Assembly (NCBI GenBank): GCA_029204225.1
Contig: CM055100.1
Location: 28,968,649 to 29,032,648, forward strand
Reading direction: 5' to 3'
Source of the DNA: Diphasiastrum complanatum
Taxonomy: Eukaryota; Streptophyta; Lycopodiopsida; Lycopodiales; Lycopodiaceae
Length of the DNA: 64,000 bases
A program made the translations under genes and the position numbers. The notes beneath the pieces were generated by a model that saw nothing but the letters and a program-made list of their open reading frames with translations, was not told the DNA's origin and searched no databases. Numbering within the stretch: the first letter of the stretch is position 1; each line of letters opens with the position of its first letter. Below, piece after piece: positions 48,811 to 59,835 of this stretch.

Positions 48811-49669
48811 AGTTGATAAAACAGCAAAAGAATTGGTTAAAGAACACTTAGATAATGAAAATTCTCATTTCATTTCTTCACATAAGTTGCAATGATTATG
48901 ATTTGGCATAAGAACAAACCAAAAGTAGTTTAATCCAAGGTTGCTAACCTATAAAACCAATGCTTTCAGAAGAGCAGTAAATGTGAAACTCGAAAGCGAG
49001 ATACAATGTCACAAGCACAAATACCAGGTAACGGATACATTTGACAGCTTATGTGGAATGTTCAAAAAAACTATTCTACCTCCGCCCACAATCTGTACTC
49101 TTCCAGTCTTGGAGTGTGGCTCTCTTCAACTAATAGGCCCCCTCAGACTGTGTGAAGGCTAAGCAGAAGATGGCCCAAATGTAGCAATGTGTTTAATCCA
49201 GCCAATTTATGCTCCCAACCTTTCAGACTACATGAACTTGCCCCCATGTGCACAGATCAGACAAGTACATGCAGTTACACCCTCAACATGATCAAGCTAA
49301 GGTTATACATTCTAATTCCATGGAAGATTAGGGCTGAATACAAGATGGTAGATCTAAGTGCTCACTGCTAACACAATTTGATATTCATGAAGAAAGTTTA
49401 ATCAGCACATTGTAATTCTATCTGCTGAGGAAATAGCACAGGCATCCTTGCACACATACAACATCATTAAACTTTATTAATTGCAGAACAGCAGAACAGA
49501 ATAACACCTTGATAACAATTGAGGACCTCCACCCAACTGAGCAGATTGCCCTATTTAAAATTTTGCATGTTTCCAGTGTTGTACATAGCACAAATGATCG
49601 CATTTTATTCCTTATATGACATTTGATTAATTTTTTCTGATAGAGGTAATTGTCCAACAAATTTTTGTC
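48811..49669. other. Region upstream of the visible FAB1 exons
   Basis: No FAB1 exon was recognised here. The segment is probably part of a long FAB1 intron, or the former upstream flank. Confidence 0.35.
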
Positions 49670-49674
49670 CAAGA

Positions 49675-50129
49675 TGTTAGAAGTAATAAATGATAATGTT
49701 AGTTTCCCATAGGTTACTTTGACCCAAAAGGTCGAGACTTGTGTAACCATGGGTTAGGTTTATTATTTAGACCATGTTAAGTCAATTTTAGTTGAGTTGG
49801 ACCCAATTTTGGTCCAGTAGTAATTCGTGGGTCCAAGTAAAGTCTAATCATGTTAAGGGACCCTATCTTGAATTTTGGTGGTGCCCTGTAATTAGTAGTG
49901 GGTCTTGGAAGGTTCTAGAACTTAGAGTTTGGAAGAGTCTAGGCCCTTGGAAGGCCTATTTATATGTACTCTTTGTTCATTTGTAATTCATTCCCTTTCA
50001 AGCATTGCTACTACTTTCTCTCTCCTTGACGGCGCCTAACCCTCTCCCTCTTCTTCTTCTTCCTCTTTTTCTTCTTCTTGTATATGGAGATTGAATGTTA
50101 GAAGGATCTTGGCACTTTGATTTCCTACA
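49675..50129 (+). repeat. 5' LTR of the small copia-like element
   Basis: It carries 'tactttgacccaaaaggtcg' and a 'cttcttcttcttcctctttt' tract, also present in the LTRs at 52275, 55346 and (inverted) 58832. Confidence 0.93.
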
Positions 50130-50952
50130 TGGTATCAGAGCCATGGATCTTCTATGCTTGATTTAGGGCGCCCTACCAGAAGAGATCGTCTTCACTTAGG
50201 GATCACAAAAATTCAGCACTTTTGCCGATTTTTTGGAGTGAAGATCCGTTTTTTGACTCTTTTCCGTTTTGCAGGAGGGCGCCACACATCAAAGAAGATA
50301 ACAGGATTTTGGGCGCCCAAAAATCAAGTTGTTGTTTGCTGAATTTTCAGGTTGCAGGAAGGCGCCATTAATTATCTTCTTCGGGGCTTCTTTTAGGTCG
50401 CCCACATCCGTGTAGGTTTATCCTACTTCCGTTGGTCCGCTGCTGCCCAATTTTTCAGATTTGCTCCTTTGCAGGAGGGTGCCCATCTACAAGCAATTTC
50501 TATTCTTCTGATTTGGCTGAAAAATTAGCACCCTTGCTAATTTTACAAAGTGAAGATCCGCTTCTTTTTGCTTGTTTCCAGGTGTGGAAGAAGGCGCTAA
50601 ACTTTTTGAGATGTTCCGATCACATTCCGAGGCTGAAAATTGGATAGCATATTACCATTTGTAGGGTGTTGCAACAGCCTTGTTCACACTTTTTGGCAAG
50701 AAAGAAGGGTTCCGAAAAAAGCTTTGTTGGAGGCTAACCTGATTCTTTGTTGCTGGTTTTTGAGTTTGTAATGCAATTTCAGGCTGAAATTTTCAGCAAA
50801 CAAGGCTTGTAAGAGGGCGAGTTCCTACATCCATCTAATGTGTGGTTTCGACACATTCCGGTGCTGATTTGTCAGATTTGATACTTGCTGGTTATTGTGT
50901 CTTTTAGGGCACATTTAGGGTTTGAAAAAGTTTATCTTCTTGGCTGGTTCTT

Positions 50953-51549
50953 ATGGCAAGAGATTTGGGAGCAATTCGTACTTGTTCAGGTGAAGATATG
51001 TTGGATGGCACCAACTATTCTTCATGGAGTTGCAAGCTGAGATTTTGCATCGACGTGATGATCAAGATTTTATCGGTAACAAGATCTATCTTATATCATT
51101 TGAGATTTTGCAAGACCTCTAAAAGTGCTTGGGAAACACTTTTAAAGATGTACCGAATAAAGGATTCATCATCATGCTTTCTCCTCTCTACTTCATCCTC
51201 TTTGAAGGTAGAAGAGCAAAGTCATGCAAAGTTTGATCATTGTCTTTCTACAAGTACAAGTTTGCATCGGAATGTTGGTATGGTAAAGCATTCTTCTTCT
51301 CTTGAGCCATTTGTTGCAAATGATGGATGCATTAGTGAAGAACCTTATGAGCAAGCTTCTCAAGATAATGTTTTGGAAAAGGCTGAAATCAAGCATTCTT
51401 TGAAGCCATTTTGTACTAATGGAGGAGGGGAAAAAATCATGTCAATTAGTACATTGGTTCAAAGTGGCGTGTTGCTGGATTTTTTGGGTGTTCATAGTGG
51501 CAAGCTGCTGGTTTTTTTCTTGAAAATGGTGGACAACATGGTTTATTGA
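50953..51549 (+). pseudogene. Gag-like remnant in the small copia-like element
   Basis: The 198-residue frame begins 'MARDLGAIRTCSGEDMLDGT' and continues NYSSWSCKLRF, the usual start of copia Gag (x-LDGTNYxxWxxxM). 'FCKTSKSAWETLLKMYR' matches the next conserved Gag block. After residue 85 the similarity fades, and the knuckle is absent. The rest is low-conservation sequence, apparently rearranged. It is unlikely to form particles alone. Confidence 0.7.
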
Positions 51550-52274
51550 TCATTTTCAGCCTATGTATCGTGAGCATCCTATTATGCATCGGGAACGGCC
51601 TGCGGAAGGTTTTTGGATCTCAAGGTCCACATTTGGAACCCTCTGGACAGCAAAGTGTTGGTGATTTTGTGGCTGTTGGATAGCCTGCTACAGCCTCTTG
51701 TTGGCTGTCCGAGTCTTTGCGGGATAGCAAAGCATCTTTTTACCTTGGAGGGAACACACATGCCTCACCAAAATCAGTACCTTATGCTGATTTTCATGTT
51801 TTGATGCTTACTTCTTATGATGACGGTGTTGCCTTACCTAGTGTTGGTGAGCAGATCATTGATAGTAAGATTCGGGAGGATGTGATGGTAAAAGAGTATC
51901 ATACTCTTCTCTATGTTTCTTGTGGTAAGAAGGGGGAACCATTGATGGATTGCAAATCCATATTTCGGCTTGTGGCTGGTTTTTTTGTTACCTACTTTGG
52001 ATGGAGCATGCTTGTCTTCACTCTTCGACTTGATGCTACCGCACTTCGTATTCTACATCTCTTCTACATCGGGCATGGTTGGGGCTGAGATTTTGGCTAC
52101 TTCGACTACTTCAAGCTGAAGTTTTTTTTGGCGGCATTAAGCTTGGACAGCAAGCTACATCTTTTCTTTTTCGGCTACATGGAGTTTTGGGCAGCATGCA
52201 ACACTTTGCATTTTTGTTGCAATTTTTCATACTTCATGTCATGTTATGTTTTTTACATTATCATTTAAGGAGGG

Positions 52275-52743
52275 TGTTAGAAGTAATAATAATGTTAGAA
52301 GTAATGATAATGTTAGTTTCCCATAGGTTACTTTGACCCAAAAGGTCAAGACTTGTGTAACCATGGGTTAGGTTTATTATTTAGACCATGTTAAGTCAGT
52401 TTTAGTTGAGTTGGACCCAATTTTGGTCCAATAGTAATTCGTGGGTCCAAGTAAAGTCTAATTATGTTAAGGAACCCTATCTTGACTTTTGGGGGTGCCC
52501 TATAATTAGTAGTGGGTCTTGGAAGGTTCTAGAACTTAGAGTTTGGAAGAGTCTAGGCCCTTGGAAGGCCTATTTATATGTACTCTTTGTTCATTTGTTA
52601 TTCATTCCCTTTCAAGCATTGCTACTACTTTCTCTCTCCTTGAGGGCGCCTAACCCTCTCCCTCTTCTTCTTCTTCCTCTTTTTCTTCTTCTTGTATATG
52701 GAGATTGAATGTTAGAAGGATCTTGGCACTTTGATTTCCTACA
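52275..52743 (+). repeat. 3' LTR of the small copia-like element
   Basis: It matches the 5' LTR except for a short internal duplication near its start ('aatgttagaagtaat' added) and a few substitutions. Confidence 0.93.
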
Positions 52744-52748
52744 CAAGA

Positions 52749-53221
52749 TGTTGGAAAGAGGGAATGAAAAAGTCCATTCCGTAAGTCGAAGACTGCGAAC
52801 GACCTAACGAGCGCAACAGGACGAGCCTTCTTTCCTAATGCATGACTACGCCTATCAATAATTGAACAAAGCTATAATGACAGAAGTCACGTTCAATCTT
52901 TTAGCAACTAATTTTGAAATCATTAGCACTAAAGTGATTTCATAGCCAAACAATGATGTATTGCAATGTTGGTGTATTCAAAAGATCAGACGAAATAATA
53001 AGAGATTTATCTTCGACATAGTCAACTTCTTCGACTTTTGTCGGCGTCGGCGATAAGTCGGATGCTGTCCGATATGTCGGAGCCACCTGCTGAACGATTC
53101 CCGAGTATTTCTGCAAACTGTGTAGAAACACGAATAAAACTGCAGAACTAGATAGTGAAATGGATGAAGATTACAGATCGATTATTCGGATGAATCACTC
53201 CGATAGTAGAATAATCCAACA
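52749..53221 (-). repeat. 3' LTR of copia element F
   Basis: The 473-bp segment has matching ends TGTTGG...CCAACA and follows the polypurine tract. Its outer end directly touches the caaga repeat of the neighbouring element. Confidence 0.75.
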
Positions 53222-53720
53222 CTTCTCCTTAATCTGAATCCATGAATGCTTTGACATTCAAACTTAGTTCTGCATAAAACTTTCTGTGTGCATCCAAGCT
53301 TAGTGCCATAGTAAAAACATATGTTGTGATATCTTGCGTTCCGACAGTACTGCAAGTTCACCTCTTTGTCGAGAACTTTGCTTCTGACATAGTGATACTT
53401 AATTTTAATGTGCTTACTCCTGGAATGAAATCTAGGGTTGACTGATAAAGCAATGGCACTTTGATTGTCACAAAATAAAGTTGTCGGAGCATATTGTTTT
53501 AGACAAACATCTGAAAGTAATTTTCTCAACCATATTGCTTCCTTTGTAGCTTGAGACGCTACAATATACTCTGATTCAGTAGAAGATAGAGCTATCGAAG
53601 TTTGCTTGCGACTGTTCCATGAAATAGGACCATGTTGGGGAAGAATGTAAATCCAGAAGTGGATTTACGAGTGTCTACATATTCTGCCCAACTTGCATAT
53701 GAATAACCACTGAGAATATT
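53222..53720 (-). pseudogene. Copia RNase H of element F
   Basis: The frame reads 'YASWAEYVDTRKSTSGF', a short disrupted stretch, 'ALSSTESEYIVASQATKEAI', 'LFCDNQSAIALSVNPRFHSR', 'SKHIKIKYHYVRSKV'. These are the ordered conserved blocks of Ty1/copia RNase H, including the STESEY and CDN motifs. A small deletion near 53635 breaks the frame, and the end before the polypurine tract is also changed. Not functional. Confidence 0.88.
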
Positions 53721-53808
53721 GAGTTTGTCGTTGTCGACTGCTCCATAACAAATGCAAAAGTCTATGGTAGCTCAAATGTATATCAATTCATCAGATTATA
53801 TCTGATTA

Positions 53809-54450
53809 GGATATTGTGAATGTATCTTTGTTGAGTAGTATCAATCAACTTCTGTTTTCTGTCTCTTTGGATTTGAATACCTAGACAGTAATGAGCTTCG
53901 CCCAGATCGGTCATGTCGAATTCCGAAGATAGTGACTTAGCTTATTTTATTAGATCGATACTGTTGTTGAAATGCAGCGTGTCGTCCACATACAGAGTGA
54001 TAATAATAAAAGAAGTTGCACTGACTTGAAGTAGACATTAGAATTTGAGGTGCTTGGTTTATAGCCGTGATCGATAAGAAAAGCGTTGATCCTTTGAAAC
54101 CATGCTCGAGCAGATTGCTTCAAGCCATAAAGTGCTCTGTGGAGTTTACATACATGATTTTGTTTGCCTTCGATGTTCTAACCTTCGGGTTGAATCATGT
54201 AAATATCTTCTTCGATAACTCCATTAACAAGTAGATACTCAATGAAGGTACTAGAGGCTTGATTTTGTTTTGCAAAAGCTTTCATGCAAGATGAAGGGGC
54301 TAACAACTTTTGATGAGAAAAAGCAAGACCTTCGACACAATGTTATGTACTCTTACACAATATAAAAGAAGTCGTGCTCAATGCAACTGTTCTTCTTCTC
54401 ACAAATATCAATCCACAAATCCTATGAATGCATGTGACACCAACTCCTTA
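53809..54450 (-). repeat. Tandem duplicate unit 2 (minus order) of copia F reverse transcriptase
   Basis: This 642-bp unit repeats 54451-55095. It contains the same reverse-transcriptase fragment, with extra mutations that break the frame. Confidence 0.95.
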
Positions 54451-55095
54451 GGATATTGTGAATGTATCTTTGTTGAGTAGTATAAATCAACTTCTGTTTT
54501 CTGTCTCTTTGGATTTGAATACCTAGACAGTAATGAGCTTCGCCCAGATCGGTCATGTCGAATTCCGAAGATAGCATTGACTTAGCTTATTTTATTAGAT
54601 CGATACTGTTGTTGAAATGCAGCGTGTCGTCCACATACAAAGTGATAATAATAAAAGAAGTTGCACTGACTTGAAGTAGACATTAGAATCTGAGGTGCTT
54701 GGTTTATAGCCGTGATCGATAAGAAAAGCGTTGATCCTTTGAAACCATGCTCGAGCAGATTGCTTCAAGCCATAAAGTGCTCTGTGGAGTTTACATACGT
54801 GATTTTGTTTGCCTTCGATGTTATAACCTTCGGGTTGAATCATGTAAATATCTTCTTCGATAACTCCATTAACAAGTAGATACTCAATGAAGGTACTAGA
54901 GGCTTGATTTTGTTTTGCAAAAGCTTTCATGCAAGATGAAGGGGCTAACAACTTTTGATGAGAAAAAGCAAGACCTTCGACACAATGTTATGTACTCTTA
55001 CACAATATAAAAGAAGTCGTGCTCAATGCAACTGTTCTTCTTCTCACGAATATCAATCCACAAATCCTATGAATGCATGTGACACCAACTCCTTA
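54451..55095 (-). pseudogene. Copia F reverse-transcriptase fragment, duplicate unit 1
   Basis: The frame 54951-54595 encodes 'EYLLVNGVIEEDIYMIQPEG', 'KLHRALYGLKQSARAWFQRI' and 'STSDSNVYFK', which are conserved copia reverse-transcriptase blocks. The catalytic YVDD region is altered ('MWTTRC' in this frame, just after). The unit is 645 bp, 3 bp longer than its neighbour because of 'cat' near 54575. Confidence 0.9.
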
Positions 55096-55345
55096 GAATC
55101 ATCCACAGGTTCCAACACCATGATGGAATAATACGGTTGGATGCAAGATCACGAATCTAGGTACTAACACAACTTGGAATTTTTTTAAACAAATGTTCTA
55201 AACACAACACAACTATCAAATCAGAGATAGCACACAAACATAAACATGCACAACACATCATAGACATACAAATAGATTGCAAACATAAAACAAAACTTGA
55301 GCTTTATTTAATGTACAACGCAACCACAAAAAAATACCTTAATTC

Positions 55346-55793
55346 TGTTAGAAATAACTGACTATGCTAAAGTTAATCCATAGGTTACTTTGACCCAAAA
55401 GGTCGAGATTTGTGTAACCATGGGTATTTAGTTATTTAGGCCATGTTAAGTTTGTCTTAACTTCAGTTGGACCCAATTTTGGTCATGTAGTGACTCGTGG
55501 GTCCTTAGGGGTCTAATTTTGTTTAGGGGCCCTATCTTGACTTTTGGGGGTGCCCTACATTTAGTAAGTGGTTAAGCTTAGGGTTTGTTGGCACTTGGCC
55601 ACATCCAAGTAGAGTACTTGTATGCTCATTGTGTATACCAATTTGTTTTTTTTTTGCTAAGCATTGCTCTCCATTTCCTGCTTGCATTACTGCTTTCTCT
55701 CTCTCCTTGAGGGCGCCTATCCTCTTCTCTCATTTGTCTTGTGGAGATTGTTTGATAGTTAGATCTTGGTGCCTTGGCTCTTGTTTTCCTTCA
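55346..55793 (+). repeat. 5' LTR of element J
   Basis: It starts TGTTAGAAATAACTG, ends 'gttttccttca', and shares 'tactttgacccaaaaggtcg' with the other copia LTRs in the window. Confidence 0.85.
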
Positions 55794-56492
55794 TGGTAAC
55801 AGAGCAACCAAATCTGCAGCAAGCTTGTATGTTGGCGCCCTACCAAAAGAGGAGCTACTCTACTTTGTGATCTGAAAATTCAGCATCCTGCTGATTATTC
55901 CAAGTGAGTTTGGATCAGCTTTTTTGTCTCTTTTCAGGTTGGAGGGCGCCCATCATGGATCTTGGAGGAGCAATTTTTGGCGCCCAAAAATTAGCATCTC
56001 AAATCTAATTTTTTGCAGTCAGTTTTCAACAAGTCTTGTCTTGAGGAGGGCGCCCAAAAATCTGCTTCTAATTTGGGTTTTGAAGCCTTCTTACTTTGCT
56101 GATTTTTCAGGTTTGCAGTCTTGGAGGAGGACCCCCAAAATTCAGCAAATCCTATTTTAGGTTAGGGCAAATTTGTGGCTGGAAAATTGCAGATTTTCAG
56201 CAAGCAGTAGGGCGCTTTCAACAGCCCTATTGAAGTGTGTGCTGATCACACTATTTGGCTTCTTAATTGGGTTTCGGTGTAGGCTTCAATCGAAGCTAAC
56301 CTAATTTTCAAGAAGTTGGTTTTTTTGTGCAAAAAAATAGCCATCTATCCATTATCTTTTGGGCACTTTGGTTGCATATTGGAAGACATTTTGTGCTCCT
56401 ATTTTCAGCTCATTGTTTGCTGCAAATTTTTGAGTAGGCTTTGAAAAAGCTCTCCCTCCTATCTACTTCAAGCTAAAATTCTGTTGGAGGTA

Positions 56493-57510
56493 ATGGCTAA
56501 AGAATCGGAAGCTATGGGTTCTTTGTTTAGTGAAGATCGGTTGGATGGCACAAACTACTCCTTATGGAGTTACATGATGAAGAATCTTCTCATAGCGAAA
56601 GGGCTATGGGATTTGGTCAATGGGAGGAAAGGCCTCGTTCTTTGGCACCTACTACACCTCGTGGTTCATCATCATCATCTTCTACATCTTCGGAAGAACA
56701 AAAGAAGTGGGATAGAAGGGATGCACAAGCACATTCTATGGTTGCTCTTGCGGTGAAAAGATCTATCTTACCTCATCTAAAAGTGCTTGGGAAACACTTA
56801 ATACGATGTATAGGGTCAAAAATCCAGCAAGAGTGGTGTATCTCCAAAATCAACTTTCTATGTTGAAGATGCAACAAGGGGATCTAGTGACCAATCACTT
56901 GACGAAGATCAAGGATCTTCGTGAGGAGCTTCTCAATATTGATGAGGTGATTGAGGATGCTCAATTTGTTTCCATTACTCTCAACTCATTACCTTCCACT
57001 TATCTTCCAATTGTTTCATCTTTGAGTATCTCTCTTAGGGGACATCAACTCTCCTTTGATGAACTTGTTGGGTTGCTTCTTCAAGAGGAACAAACGAGGC
57101 AAAACTTTGCGGGTGACACTCAACAAGATTAAGCTTTTTTCACGAAAGGCAAGGGCAAAGGCAAGATAAAAGTAAAGGGGAAGCCTCCTTCCAAGGATGA
57201 GCAAAAGCCCATTGGAGGTCAAAACGTCAACACTCAAAAGAAGAAAGGGAAGTGCCATTATTGCAAGAAGTATGGGCACTTCATCAAGGATTGTAAGAAG
57301 AAGCTTGCAAAAGAGGCGAGTAAAGGAATTGATACTAGTGCTTCACTTTCTACTTTGGAGCAAGAGCTTGAAGCTAGTGATGATCTCTTCAACCAAGACT
57401 ATGCTTTTGTGTCTAATATTGCTTCTACTAGTACTTCTACATCCATGAGGAATTCAGGTTCTATTTTGCAAGTTGCTGATTTTCAGCCCATGGATCTATC
57501 CTATGAAGGC
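56493..57510 (+). pseudogene. Copia Gag of element J with zinc knuckle
   Basis: The protein starts 'MAKESEAMGSLFSEDRLDGT' and continues NYSLWSYMMKN (copia Gag block). It then changes frame near 56615 and again near 56780. Next are 'QLSMLKMQQGDLVTNHLTKI', 'ITLNSLPSTYLPIVSSLS' and 'LSFDELVGLLLQEE', all typical of UBN2-type Gag. An in-frame TAA at 57130-57132 precedes a Lys-rich stretch and the complete knuckle CHYCKKYGHFIKDC (57255-57296). The frame ends at about 57510. Two frameshifts and one stop make it inactive. Confidence 0.85.
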
Positions 57511-58703
57511 TAAATCAGAAGTTAAAATTTAGCACATTAGAAGCTGGATTTGATGACAAGACCATGAGGGAGAAGCCCATTGCTGTGATTGTTCATCAAC
57601 CTTTGATGCAGGATCATCATCAAACACTTGACGTGGCTATTCAATCACAAGTTGTCATGACTCAATCAAATGTTGACAACATTGATTGTGTTAAATAGGG
57701 AAAAGTTAGGATGTCTAGTAAGGGTTTATTGGTTTTTTCAGTTGTTTTGGGGCCTTATTTAGCTACATTTGGGACCTCAAAAATATGTGAATGCATGTTG
57801 TGGCTCAAGTTAATAAGCATGGCACAGCCATTTCTACAAAGGAGACCTTAAGTCATGGGATGGGAGGCTGGAAACTTTTATTGGAAATATCAATACCATT
57901 GATGGTTCCTCGTCTGGTAGCTTTTATTGATAGAGAGATGAGTTTCTTTGAGGGAGAACTTAGAAAGGCACAGTTTAGTATAACCTGAAAAGCAATGCAA
58001 TATCATGAATATCTGTTTTTTTTTTCTGCAATTTTGGTCCCAGAATCGCGTTTCTGGGAACGTTTTCACCTAAACAATATTTGGTTTTCCTTTAACAAAA
58101 GGCTAGGAATAAAACCAAGTAAAAAGAACCCCTAAAAACATTTCACCATTCTTTCTCAACAAAGTCGATTCTTTCTCGTTTCAAACACGTTGCGAAAAGG
58201 CATTTCAAAAAAGGTCCACAAAACATTTGAGGGTACGCCTAATGGATTTGCATGTTGAGCCGGAGGCTTTTTAGTAACAAGCACCAGTATCACAAGCAAA
58301 GGGAGTAACGGCCCGAGAAGGCCCTGGTAGACCTAGAGGCAAAGACAAGGGCAGAGGTAGACACAGGGAAAAAGGCAAAAGGGAAAGGCAAACGCTCGGG
58401 CAGACAACAACACATCCTTGAGGATTCTCTATTTTGGTACTTGTCCACAAGTGACATTAATGAGGAGGAAACTTAATCTTAGCAACCAAGTCATTTTCAA
58501 TGACCACAAAAGTGGCGGGGGAGAACACCATTTCGGAGGGTGTTCTACAGTTTTGCACGGCTCCTGTCACTGGCCTATGAAGACAATTGTAAATTACAAT
58601 GTAAATATCAATTATAGTGACTAATTCTGAGATGGCCAAGGGGATATTGGGTCCCATGAGAGTCTGTTGGACTAACCTTTTAAAAAGTAGGGAGAGTTGA
58701 CCA
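57511..58703. other. Degenerate sequence after element J gag
   Basis: A few gag/integrase-leader-like phrases continue to about 57700. After that no gene is recognised. A short stretch near 58045 contains 'cgcgtttctgggaacg', a phrase reminiscent of 59280-59310. Confidence 0.35.
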
Positions 58704-58838
58704 GTCAACGTGACACATGTCATATGCTCACTGGGACACTTGATCCTATGCATGAGTGACACTTGTCGGACGGGTCAACAAGACGTGTCATATGCTCATT
58801 AGAACACTTGGTCCAATGTATGAGTGACACATGTAGGA
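58704..58838. repeat. Tandem duplication, about 70-bp unit
   Basis: Units at 58704-58773 and 58774-58838 both contain gtcatatgctca, 'gacacttg' or 'aacacttg', and 'atgagtgacac'. They are about 80% alike by eye. The second runs into the inverted LTR at 58832. Confidence 0.8.
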
Positions 58839-58919
58839 AAGCAAGAGTCAAGTCACCAAGATCTAGTTATCAATCAATCTCCACAAGAAACAAGAGAGAA
58901 GAGGCTGAGCGCCCAACTC

Positions 58920-58981
<62 letters not shown>

Positions 58982-59262
58982 CAACAACAAGAGCAATGGA
59001 GAGCAATGCTTAGCCAAACTGAAAAAATGTGACACAATAAGCCAATATGTACTCTACCTACTTACTGACTATAAGGCACCCCCAAAAGTCAAGATAGGGC
59101 CCCTAAACCAAATTAGACCCCTAAGGACCCATGAGTCAGTACATGACCAAAATTGGGTCCAACTGAACTTAAGACAAACTTAAGATGGCCTAAATAACTA
59201 CATACCCATGGTTACACAAATCTCGACCTTTTGGGTCAAAGTAACCTCTGGATTAACTTCAG
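58832..59262 (-). repeat. Inverted LTR related to element J
   Basis: Read on the minus strand, the segment matches the LTR at 55346-55793 from 'gttaatccagaggttacttt' to the end 'cttgctttcctaca'. The first 20 or so bases of the LTR are missing, and a GA/TC tract is expanded. No primer site or coding sequence follows, so it is a solo or residual LTR. Confidence 0.88.
58922..58978. repeat. Microsatellite (GA)n inside the inverted LTR
   Basis: About 28 GA units stand where the related LTR at 55700 has only a short 'tctctctctcc'. The expansion is local to this copy. Confidence 0.95.
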
Positions 59263-59736
59263 CCATAGATGCACAGAAACGCGTTTGAGGCCACGCGTTT
59301 CGGTTTCTCCTCCCAAAATCATACTAAAAAAATCATTTTTTTTTTTGGAAAAATAGCTTATGGCTGAAATTTTTTTAGGGGATCAATGGTCAAACCAGCG
59401 TTTTGCCTCTCAGAAGTGCAGTAGATGGGGCACAAACAGATCTTATTTTCAACAGCTATTTGGTTGTATTTTGCTCTGGTTTTCAATAAATGCTCAAGGA
59501 TTTAAGGGGGCGGTAGCCCCCCGAGAAACAAGGGGTCCGGGGGGCGGTTAAAACACACTTACTAGGACCATCTGTGATCGTAACGAACAAGCTAGAGGTT
59601 AGTTTTGAATTTTTATCCTTGACAGAACCCAACATGGATTAACGCACATGAATTGGACCATCCTGTACCCGAAAACAGTCGACAAACTACACAGTAATAA
59701 TGCTCTTAATTAGAGCTTTCATCTGATACCCATATT
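59263..59736 (-). other. Probable copia LTR/3' region
   Basis: The minus strand reads TGTTGGGTTCTG from about 59634, and 'gcggtagccccccgagaaac' lies at 59510 on the plus strand. The latter phrase type is common in plant LTRs. No coding sequence is seen. Confidence 0.35.
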
Positions 59737-59835
59737 GCCCTAAAAAACGTTTCCGGAATTTTTTTGAAATTTTCTAGGCAGCGCTTTAGTGAAGAGGTCC
59801 GCAATATTATCCTCTGTAGGACAATACTCAAGTAA
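59737..59835 (-). pseudogene. End of a copia RNase H fused to gypsy element E
   Basis: The minus-strand frame reads 'LLEYCPTEDNIADLFTKALP', the conserved C-terminal end of Ty1/copia RNase H. It sits directly after the gypsy RNase H of element E, where gypsy sequence should continue into the RNase H end and integrase. Confidence 0.8.

Larger units (their letters stand above)
49675..52743 (+). mobile_element. Complete small copia-like LTR retrotransposon, non-autonomous
   Basis: LTRs at 49675-50129 (455 bp) and 52275-52743 (469 bp) are nearly identical. Both begin TGTTAGAAGTAATAA and end 'gatttcctaca'. The 5-bp repeat caaga flanks the element (49670-49674, 52744-52748). tggtatcagagccatgg at 50130 abuts the 5' LTR as a tRNA-Met primer site, and 'atttaaggaggg' before 52275 is the polypurine tract. 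The 2.1-kb interior has only a gag-like frame and no pol, so enzymes must come from elsewhere. High LTR similarity suggests a recent insertion. Confidence 0.93.
52749..55100 (-). mobile_element. Copia element F, 5'-truncated, with internal tandem duplication
   Basis: In minus-strand order the element has reverse-transcriptase sequence (twice, because of a 642-bp tandem duplication), RNase H and a 3' LTR. The polypurine tract AAGGAGAAG (complement of about 53223-53231) precedes the LTR. No 5' LTR, gag or integrase was found. Confidence 0.85.
55346..57510 (+). mobile_element. Copia-type element J: 5' LTR, primer site and gag
   Basis: The 5' LTR is 55346-55793 and the primer site is tggtaacagagca from 55794. 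Gag follows at 56490-57510. No 3' LTR was found downstream on this strand. The LTR is homologous to that at 49675, but clearly diverged. Confidence 0.82.

Noticed and set aside
49418..49750. 110-residue minus-strand frame as a missing upstream FAB1 exon
   Set aside because: Its sequence shows no similarity to the CCT or FYVE parts of FAB1, and it overlaps the start of the LTR at 49675.
53041..53060. Possible second gene start in 'cgacttttgtcggcgtcggc' repeat-rich stretch
   Set aside because: It lies inside the LTR of copia F. The repeated 'tcgg' motif is part of the LTR.
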